The notes beneath the pieces were generated by a model. That model was not told the DNA's origin. It saw only the letters and a list, made by a program, of their open reading frames with translations, and did not search any database. This document shows positions 56,771 through 64,000 of a stretch of 64,000 bases of DNA, one piece after another. How positions within the stretch are numbered: position 1 is the first letter of the stretch; each line of letters opens with the position of its first letter. The position numbers and the translations under genes were made by a program. Origin of the DNA: Bubalus kerabau (lineage: Eukaryota > Chordata > Mammalia > Artiodactyla > Bovidae); NCBI RefSeq assembly GCF_029407905.1, contig NC_073626.1, positions 83,293,482 through 83,357,481 on the forward strand. Reading direction: 5' to 3'.

Positions 56771-57450
56771 GGAGAAAGGACTTCACAGCACATTCAGACA
56801 ATTTGCCTCTTCCATTCATGCCTTAATACCTGCCATGCCTAACAGCAATGGAAATGTCAGTGGAAAAGATGCTAAATAAAGCATCTAGCAGGTTATAAGG
56901 GAATCAGAATATAGAGTTTAGGACTAAGGACATGCCCTCTTCTGCATAGTTCTCATATTGCTACTGCAACCTGGTAGAGATTCACCCTGGACATTGTGAT
57001 TATTTCAAGTTAACTGTCCTTTATGACCTGCATATTTTCTGATTACTGAGGGACAAAACTGTATATAACCAGCAACAACTCACACTTAAATAAAAATACT
57101 TGTTAAAACTTGAATAAGTGTAGCTTTTTATCATCTTCATACATTTTATTTCCCTTCTACATTACCTTGTTCTGATTGATAGTTCTTTAATTGAAAGAAA
57201 ATAAAGCAAAAGGAAATCATGAAGGATATTTAACTGTCTTAAACTTATAGAGACATTCATAAATATTAATTAATATGGTACTGAAACAAACAACAACAAC
57301 AAAAATAGTCTAACAACCCACCAAATAGCAGATGGTGATACAAAAAGCAATTGTAAGTTACTTCAAGTGCCATTTAGAATCAATTTTCTTCCCTTTAGTA
57401 ACAACTGCATACATAGAATTATAATGTCTACAATCACATGTTCATTCATT
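56771..57450. other. Unassigned; may be further ERV sequence
   Basis: Possibly the continuation of the pol remnant to about 57110, ending with an A-rich AATAAAAATA stretch. No domain recognised. Confidence 0.3.
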
Positions 57451-57462
57451 ATTCATTGATAT

Positions 57463-57677
57463 GTGCTAAGTTGCTTCAGTCATGTTCGACTCTTTGTGAC
57501 CCCGTGGACTGTAGCCCACCAGGCTCCTCTGTCCAAGGGATTCTCCAGGCAAGAATAGTAGAGTGAGCTGTCATGCCCTCCTCTAGGGGATCTTCCCTAC
57601 CCAGTGATTGAATCTGCATCTCCTGCAACTCCTGCCTTGCAGGCAGATTCTTTATTGCTGAGTCACCAGGGAAACTC
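57463..57677 (-). mobile_element. Bov-tA SINE
   Basis: Antisense, with tRNA-like head at the right end ('ttattgctgagtcaccaggg'). A 12-bp duplication attcattgatat lies at 57451-57462 and 57678-57689. Confidence 0.94.
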
Positions 57678-57811
57678 ATTCATTGATATAGATACAGATA
57701 CAGATATAGATTTACAACATTGGGTATATAGGTTGGCATGCTTATAAAAATTAATAGTAACAATAATTAATAATATTACTAATTAAGTTAATAATTAGTA
57801 GCTTAATTATT

Positions 57812-58090
57812 GGAGAAGGCAATGGCACCCCACTCCAGTACTCTTGCCTGGAAAATCCCATGGACCGGAGGAGCCTGGTAGGCTCCAGTCCGTGGGGTCG
57901 CTAAGAGTCGGACTCCACGAGCGACTTCCCTTTCACTTTTCACTTTCATGCATTGGAGAAGGAAATGGCAACCCACTCCAGTGTTCTTGCCTGGAGAATC
58001 CCAGGGACGGGGGAGCCCGGTGGGCTGCCGTCTATGGGGTCGCACAGAGTCGGACACGACTGAAGTGACTTAGCAGCAGTAGCAGCAGCA
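57812..58090 (+). mobile_element. BOV-A2 SINE, near-consensus
   Basis: Sense dimer with a (AGC)n tail, many preserved CpG sites and an 11-bp duplication gcttaattatt at 57801-57811 and 58091-58101. Probably one of the youngest insertions in the window. Confidence 0.95.
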
Positions 58091-58149
58091 GCTTAATTAT
58101 TAAATAAATTAATGTTTAATAATTATTAAATAAGTTCATAATTGTCACA

Positions 58150-58353
58150 GGCATCCCTGTGGCTCAGATGGTAAAGAATCTGCCTGCAATGCGGGAGACT
58201 TGGGTTTGATCCCTGTGTCAGGAAGATCCCCTGGAGAAGGAAATGACAACCCACTTCAGTATTCTTGCCTGGAGAATTCCATGGACAGAGGAGACAGAAG
58301 GGCTACCATGCACAGGGTCACAGAGAGTTGGACATGACTGAATGACTAGTACT
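58150..58353 (+). mobile_element. Bov-tA SINE
   Basis: Sense, tRNA-like head 'atccctgtggctcagatggt' and 'gcgggagacttgggtttgat', Bov-A body ending 'gagttggacatgactgaatg'. Confidence 0.92.
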
Positions 58354-59039
58354 TTCACTTAAAATTACTTAATAATTAATTCTAATGGAAGATACAAATT
58401 ATTAATTTTAGTTACCCATAAACATAATGAATTTTGTACAAATCACATAAGAATTTTTCTTTAAAAAATCAAACAAAAGTTTGGTTTTACTGTCTTTATG
58501 AGGAATAATTGGATTAATGATACTTAACAAATTTTAACAATATTTAAAACTAATCCAAATTGATTTAACAACCTGAGTGTTCTGTCAACCAAGAAGAGAA
58601 AGATGTTAAATGATCTCAATTACTTTTAAATGCTTAACCAGTCTTATCTAGTCTTTTAAGCCATAGAGCATAACAAGAATTTTTTAAAGGTTAGTTATTC
58701 CCAGCTTGGCTTAAGAGGGGTAGAAACACTAAGCCTCATTTAATGAGGCTTAACTAAGTTTAATGGAGCTTGAAAATTTTCATGAAGTTTAAGTTTTAAT
58801 GAAACACAAGACCTCCTCTTATTTAAGATTTTAAAGACGTTCTTAATATATGAAAAGTAATCTGTGTTGCTCCCTCACTATCCTTTGTGCTATTATTATG
58901 ATACAACTTACCACTATGTGTGATATAACCCCCACAACAAAATGTTATTGTTTCTGCTTTAAACAGACAATTATATTTTGAAGAAGTTAGGAAAAGTCTT
59001 GTATAGCTACTTATTTAACATTTATAATACCTTTCAATC
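58354..59039. other. Unassigned AT-rich sequence with short palindrome
   Basis: Contains a perfect 11-bp-arm palindrome with a single-base centre at 58730-58752. No recognised gene or mobile element. Confidence 0.35.
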
Positions 59040-59560
59040 TTTCCTGTAAATCTACCTTTCCAGCTTGTATTATTTCTGTTTAGAATGAAGAACTGCCTTT
59101 AGCATGTCTTATTGTGTAGAATTATTGGCCACAGTTCTATTGGCTTTTGCTTATCTGAAAATGTCTTTATCTCTCCTTTACTTTAAATGTTGTTTTTGCT
59201 GGATATAAAATCTATATTTATAGTTCCTTTATATGTGTGTGTGTGTGTCTATGTTTTAAGCTACTTTAAAGATGTCATTCCATAACTTTTGGTATGCTTC
59301 ACTTAAATGATAAGTCAGCCATCACATTTAATTGTGATTTGCTGTATATAATATTACTTTTTTATCTGGATGCTTTTAGAATTCACCATAAATCTTCATC
59401 AGTGTTACTAGGATGAAGATATTTGAGACATATAGACTGTTTGGGATTTGCTTAACATCATAAGCTTGTGGGTTAATGCCTTTCATGAAACCTGGAAACT
59501 GTATAGACATTATTTCTTTTTTTTTTTTTTTTTATAATGCTATTTTGGAGAAATATTTTT
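59040..59560 (-). mobile_element. Old L1 fragment, antisense
   Basis: Diverged antisense L1 text ('gaaaatgtctttatctctcc', 'tttgctggatataaaatcta', a (GT)n run at about 59236-59248). Interrupted at its right by a T run (59517-59533). Adjacent to the insertion point of the younger L1. Confidence 0.6.
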
Positions 59561-59932
59561 TCTTTATCTACTGAGCTTTTGTTTTTGTTTTTTAATTTTA
59601 TTTTATTTTTAAACTTTACAATATTGTATTAGTTTTGCCAAATATCGAAATGAATCTGCCACAGGTATATCCGTGTTCCCCATCCTGAACCCTCCTCCCT
59701 CCTTCCTCCCCTTACCCTCCCTCTGGGTCGTCCCAGTGCACCAGCCCCAAGCATCCAGTATCGTGCATCGAACCTGGACTGGCAACTCGTTTCATACATG
59801 ATATTATACATGTTTCAATGCCATTCTCCCAATTCTCCCCACCCTCTCCCTCTCCCACAGAGTCCATAAGACTGATCTATACATCAGTGTCTCTTTTGCT
59901 GTCTCGTACACAGGGTTATTGTTACCATCTTT

Positions 59933-62900
59933 CTAAATTCCATATATATGCATTAGTATACTGTATTGGTGTTTTTCTTTCTGGCTTACTTCACTCTGTA
60001 TAATAGGCTCCAGTTTCATCCACCTCATTAGAACTGATTCAAATGTATTCTTTTTAATGGCTGAATAATACTCCATTGTGTATATGTACCACAGCTTTCT
60101 TATCCATTCATCTGCTGATGGGCATCTAGGTTGCTTCCATGTCCTGGCTATTAAAAACAGTGCTGCGATGAACATTGGGGTACACGTGTCTCTTTCCATT
60201 CTGGTTTCCTCAGTGTGTATGCCCAGCAGTGGGATTGCTGGATCATAAGGCAGTTCTATTTCCAGTTTTTTAAGGAATCTCTACACTGTTCTCCATAGTG
60301 GCTGTACTAGTTTGCATTCCCACTAACAGTGTAAGAGGGTTCCCTTTTCCACACCCTCTCCAGCATTTATTGCTTGTAGACTTTTGGATCGCAGCCATTC
60401 TGACTGGCGTGAAATGGTTGTTTTGATTTGCATTTCTCTGATAATGAGTGATGTTGAGCATCTTTTCATGTGTTTGTTAGCCATCTGTATATCTTCTTTG
60501 GAGAAATGTCTATTCAGTTCTTTGGCCCATTTTTTGACTGGGTCATTTATTTTTCTGGAGTTGAGCTGTAGGAGTTGCTTGTATATTTTTGAGATTAGTT
60601 TTTTGTCAGTTGCTTCATTTCCTATTATTTTCTTCCATTCCGAAGGCTGTCTTTTCACCTTGCTAATAGTTTCCTTTGTTGTGCAGAAGATTTTAAGTTT
60701 AATTAGGTCCCATTTGTTTATTTTTGCTTTTATTTCCAGTATTCTGGGAGGTGGGTCATAGAGAATCCTGCTGTGATGTATGTCGGAGAGTGTTTTGCCT
60801 ATGTTCTCCTCTAGGAGTTTTATAGTTTCTGGTCTTACGTTTAGATCTTTAATCCATTTTGAGTTTATTTTTGTGTATGGTGTTAGAAAGTGTTCTAGTT
60901 TCATTCTTTTACAAGTGGTTGACCAGTTTTCCCAGCACCACTTGTTAAAGAGATTGTCTTTAATCCATTGTATATTCTTGCCTCCTTTGTCAAAGATAAG
61001 GTGTCCATATGTGCGTGGATTTATCTCTGGGCTTTCTTTTTTGTTCCATTGATCTATATTTCTGTCTTTGTGCCAGTACCATACTGTCTTCATAACTGTG
61101 GCTTTGTAGTAGAGCCTGAAGTCAGGTAGGTTGATTCCTCCAGTTCCATTCTTCTTTCTCAAGACAGCTTTGGCTATTCGAGGTTTTTTGTATTTCCATA
61201 CAAATTGTGAAATTATTTGTTCTAGCTCTGTGAAGAATACCGTTGGTAGCTTGATAGGGATTGCATTGAATCTATAAATTGCTTTGGGTAGTATACTCAT
61301 TTTCACTATATTGATTCTTCCAATCCATGAACATGGTATATTTCTCCATCTGTTAGTGTCCTCTTTGATTTCTTTCACCAGTGTTTTATAGTTTTCTATA
61401 TATAGGTCTTTAGTTTCTTTAGGTAGATATATTCCTAAGTATTTTATTTTTTTCCGTTGCAATGGTGAATGGAATTGTTTCCTTAATTTCTCTTTCTGTT
61501 TTCTCATTATTAGTGTATAGGAATGCAAGGGATTTCTGTGTGTTGATTTTATATCCTGCAACTTTACTATAATCATTGATTAGTTCTAGTAATTTTCTGG
61601 TGGAGTCTTTAGGATTTTCTATGTAGAGGATCATGTCATCTGCAAATAGTGAGAGTTTTACTTCTTATTTTCCAATTTGGATTCCTTTTATTTCTTTTTC
61701 TGCTCTGATTGCTGTGGCCAAAACTTCCAAAACTATGTTGAATAGTAAAGGTGAAAGTGGGCACCCTTGTCTTGTTCCTGACTTTAGAGGAAATGCTTTC
61801 AATTTTTCACCATTGAAGATAATGTTTGCTGTGGGTTTGTCATATATAGCTTTTATCATGTTGAGTTATGTTCATTATATTCCTGCTTTCTGGAGAGTTT
61901 TTATCATAAATGGATGTTGAATTTTGTCAAAGGCTTTCTCTGCATCTATTGAGATAATCATATGGTTTTTATTTTTCAATTTCTTAATGCGGTGTATTAC
62001 ATTCATTGATTTGCGGATATTGAAGAATCCTTGCATCCCTGGGATAAAGCCCACCTGGTCATGGTGTATGATCTTTTTAATGTGTTGTTGGATTCTGATT
62101 GCTAGAATTTTGTTAAGGATTTTTGCATCTATGTTCATCAGTGATATTGGCCTGTAGTTTTCTTTTTTTATGGGATCTTTGTCAGGTTTTGGTATTAGGG
62201 TGATGGTGGCCTCATAGAATGAGTTTGGAAGTTTACCATCCTCTGCAATTTTCTGGAAGAGTTTGAGCAGGATAGGTGTTAGCTCTTCTCTAAATTTTTG
62301 GTAGAATTCAGCTGTGAAGCCGTCTGGACCTGGGCTTTTGTTTGCTGGAAGATTTTTGATTACAGTTTCAATTTTCATGCTTGTGATGGGTCTGTTAAGA
62401 TTTTCTATTTCTTCCTGGTCCAGTTTGGGAAAGTTGTACTTTTCTAAGAATTTGTCCATTTCTTCCACGTTGTCCATTTTATTGGCATATAATTGCTGAT
62501 AGTAGTCTCTTATGATCCTTTGTATTTCTGTGTTGTCTGTTGTGATCTCTCCATTTTCATTTCTAATTTTATTGATTTGATTTTTCTCCCTTTGCTTCTT
62601 GATGAGTCTGGCTAATGGTTTGTCAATTTTATTTATCCTTTCAAAGAACCAGCTTTTGGCTTTGTTGATTTTTGCTATAGTCTCTTTTGTTTCTTTTGCA
62701 TTTATTTCTGCCCTAATTTTTAAGATTTCTTTCCTTCTACTAACCCTGGGGTTCTTCATTTCTTCCTTTTCTAGTTGCTTTAGGTGTAGGGTTAGGTTAT
62801 TTATTTGACTTTTTTCTTGTTTCTTGAGGTATGCCTGTATTGCTATGAACTTTCCCCTTAGGACTGCTTTTAAAGTGTCCCATAGGTTTTAGGTTGTTGT

Positions 62901-63740
62901 GTTTTCATTTTCATTAGTTTCTATGCAAGTTTTGATTTCTTTTTTGATTTCTTCTATGATTTGTTAGTTATTCAGCAGCGTGTTGTTCAGCCTCCATATG
63001 TTGAAATTTTTAATAGTTTTTCTCCTGTAATTGAGATCTAATCTTACTGCATTGTGGTCAGAAAAGATGCTTGGAATGATTTCTATTTTTTTGAATTTCC
63101 CAAGGCTAGATTTATGGCCCAGGATGTGATCTATCCTGGAGAAGGTTCTATGTGCACTTGAGAAAAAGGTGAAATTCATTGTTTTGGGGTGAAATGTCCT
63201 ATAGATATCAATTAGGTGTAACTGATCTATTGTATCATTTAAAGTTTGTGTTTCCTTGTTGATTTTCTGTTTAGTTGATCTATCCATAGGTGTGAATGGG
63301 GTATTAAATTCTCCCACTATTATTGTGTTATTGTTAATTTCCCCTTTCATACTTGTTAGCATTTGTCTTACATATTGTGGCGCTCCCATGTTGGGTGCAT
63401 ATATATTTAAAATTGTTATATCTTCTTCTTGGATTGATCCTTTGATCATTATGTAGTGACCATCTTTGTCTCTTTTCACAGCCTTTGTTTTAAAGTCTAT
63501 TTTATCTGATATAAGTATTGCTACTCCTGCTTTCTTTTGGTCCCTATTTGCATGGAAAATCTTCTTCCAGCCCTTTGCTTTCAGTCTGTATGTGTCCCCT
63601 GTTTTGAGGTGGGTCTCTTGTAGACAACATATGTAGGGGTCTTGTTTTTGTATCCATTCAGCCCGTCTTTGTGTTTTGGTTGGGGCATTCAACCCATTTA
63701 AGTTTAAGATAATTACTGATAAGTATGATCCCGTTGCCAT
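59933..63740 (-). pseudogene. L1 ORF2 (endonuclease-reverse transcriptase), decayed
   Basis: Full-length extent (about 1,269 codons, normal for L1 ORF2) from ATG at 63740 to TAG at 59933. Residues 1-258 give an apurinic/apyrimidinic-type endonuclease with LQETH and SDH blocks visible, but the GDFN block reads GEFN (residue 144; codon 63309-63311), changing a metal-binding aspartate. Stops occur at 62964-62966, 62889-62891, about 61862-61875 (a cluster of three) and 61665-61667. Frameshifts lie near 61450 (in an A run) and between about 60350 and 60460. RT catalytic FADD is intact at 61635-61646, and the C-terminal cysteine region is partly readable. Not capable of making functional ORF2p. Confidence 0.95.
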
Positions 63741-63794
63741 TTACTTTATTGTTTTGGGTTCGAATTTATACACCGTTTTTTTTTTGTTTCCTGT

Positions 63795-64000
63795 CTAGAG
63801 AATATCCTTTAGTATTTGTTGGAGAGCTGGTTTGGTGGTGCAGAATTCTCTCAGCTTTTGCTTGTCTGAAAAGCTTTTGATTTCTCCTTCATATTTGAAT
63901 GAGATCCTTGCTGGGTACAATAATCTGGGCTGTAGGTTATTTTCTTTCATCACTTTAAGTATGTCTTGCCATTCCCTCCTGGCTTGAAGAGTTTCTATTG
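63795..64000 (-). pseudogene. L1 ORF1 C-terminal domain, partial at window edge
   Basis: Reading from 64000 leftwards, 67 codons are open and end at TAG (63795-63797). They include ETLQARREW and YPARISFKYEGEIKSFSDKQ, which belong to the C-terminal domain of L1 ORF1p, the RNA-binding chaperone that coats L1 RNA. It lies 54 bases upstream of the ORF2 start, the usual bicistronic layout. No stop is seen in this part. Whether the rest is intact cannot be judged here. Confidence 0.9.

Larger units (their letters stand above)
59584..64000 (-). mobile_element. Bovine-type L1, long antisense copy, runs off the window
   Basis: Antisense L1 whose 3' A-rich tail (T-rich here) is at about 59584-59625. 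From right to left it reads ORF1 C-terminus, a 54-base spacer, ORF2 (endonuclease, RT, C-terminal region) and a 3' UTR of about 330 bases. At least 4.4 kb is present, and the 5' UTR and most of ORF1 lie beyond 64000. The right target-site duplication is outside the window. Confidence 0.95.

Overview
The window looks like ruminant (cattle-type) nuclear DNA. It is dense in BovB/RTE LINEs, BOV-A2 (Bov-A dimer) and Bov-tA (tRNA-Glu-like head plus Bov-A tail) SINEs, and a bovine-type L1; the first three together are a ruminant signature. I see no functional host protein-coding gene, no bacterial-type operon and no CRISPR array. Every long open frame I could identify belongs to a retrotransposon reverse transcriptase or is a shadow of one. 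By eye, BovB occupies roughly 30% of the window and young-type L1 roughly 12%. These are estimates, not computed values.

Layout. 1-8.1 kb: a small BovB with a target-site duplication, a long antisense BovB (endonuclease plus RT, about 3.1 kb) holding a BOV-A2, an old L1 ORF2 piece holding another BOV-A2, then two sense BovB copies; the first of these sits inside a Tigger/MER2-like DNA transposon relic. 8-21 kb: scattered SINEs, antisense BovB copies, a TA microsatellite and otherwise unremarkable AT-rich DNA. 21.3-25.6 kb: two bovine-type L1 3' halves, the second apparently inside an older L1 5' region. 25.6-34 kb: an LTR-like segment, ancient repeats, an old L1 tail split by BovB, a U6 snRNA retrocopy with a 16-bp target-site duplication, and another BovB. 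34-48.5 kb: a BovB-rich stretch with the best preserved BovB RT frame (39589-41026), an ancient L2 split by it, one clear and one possible twin-primed (internally inverted) BovB insertion, and several nested SINEs. 48.5-59 kb: mostly unassigned DNA with SINEs and an endogenous retroviral pol remnant split by an antisense BovB. 59.6-64 kb: a long antisense L1 with a decayed ORF2 (endonuclease and RT) and, at the very edge, the C-terminal part of ORF1; it runs off the window.

The elements relate through retrotransposition rather than a pathway. BovB supplies RT/EN and shares its 3' end with the Bov-A part of the SINEs. L1 machinery most likely produced the U6 retrocopy. The most useful observations are the nested insertions, which give a relative time order, the internal inversions of BovB copies, the U6 retrocopy, and an indel shared between two BovB copies. 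Repeat family names come from recognition of the sequence, not from a search. Boundaries without a stated target-site duplication are good to about 5-20 bases.
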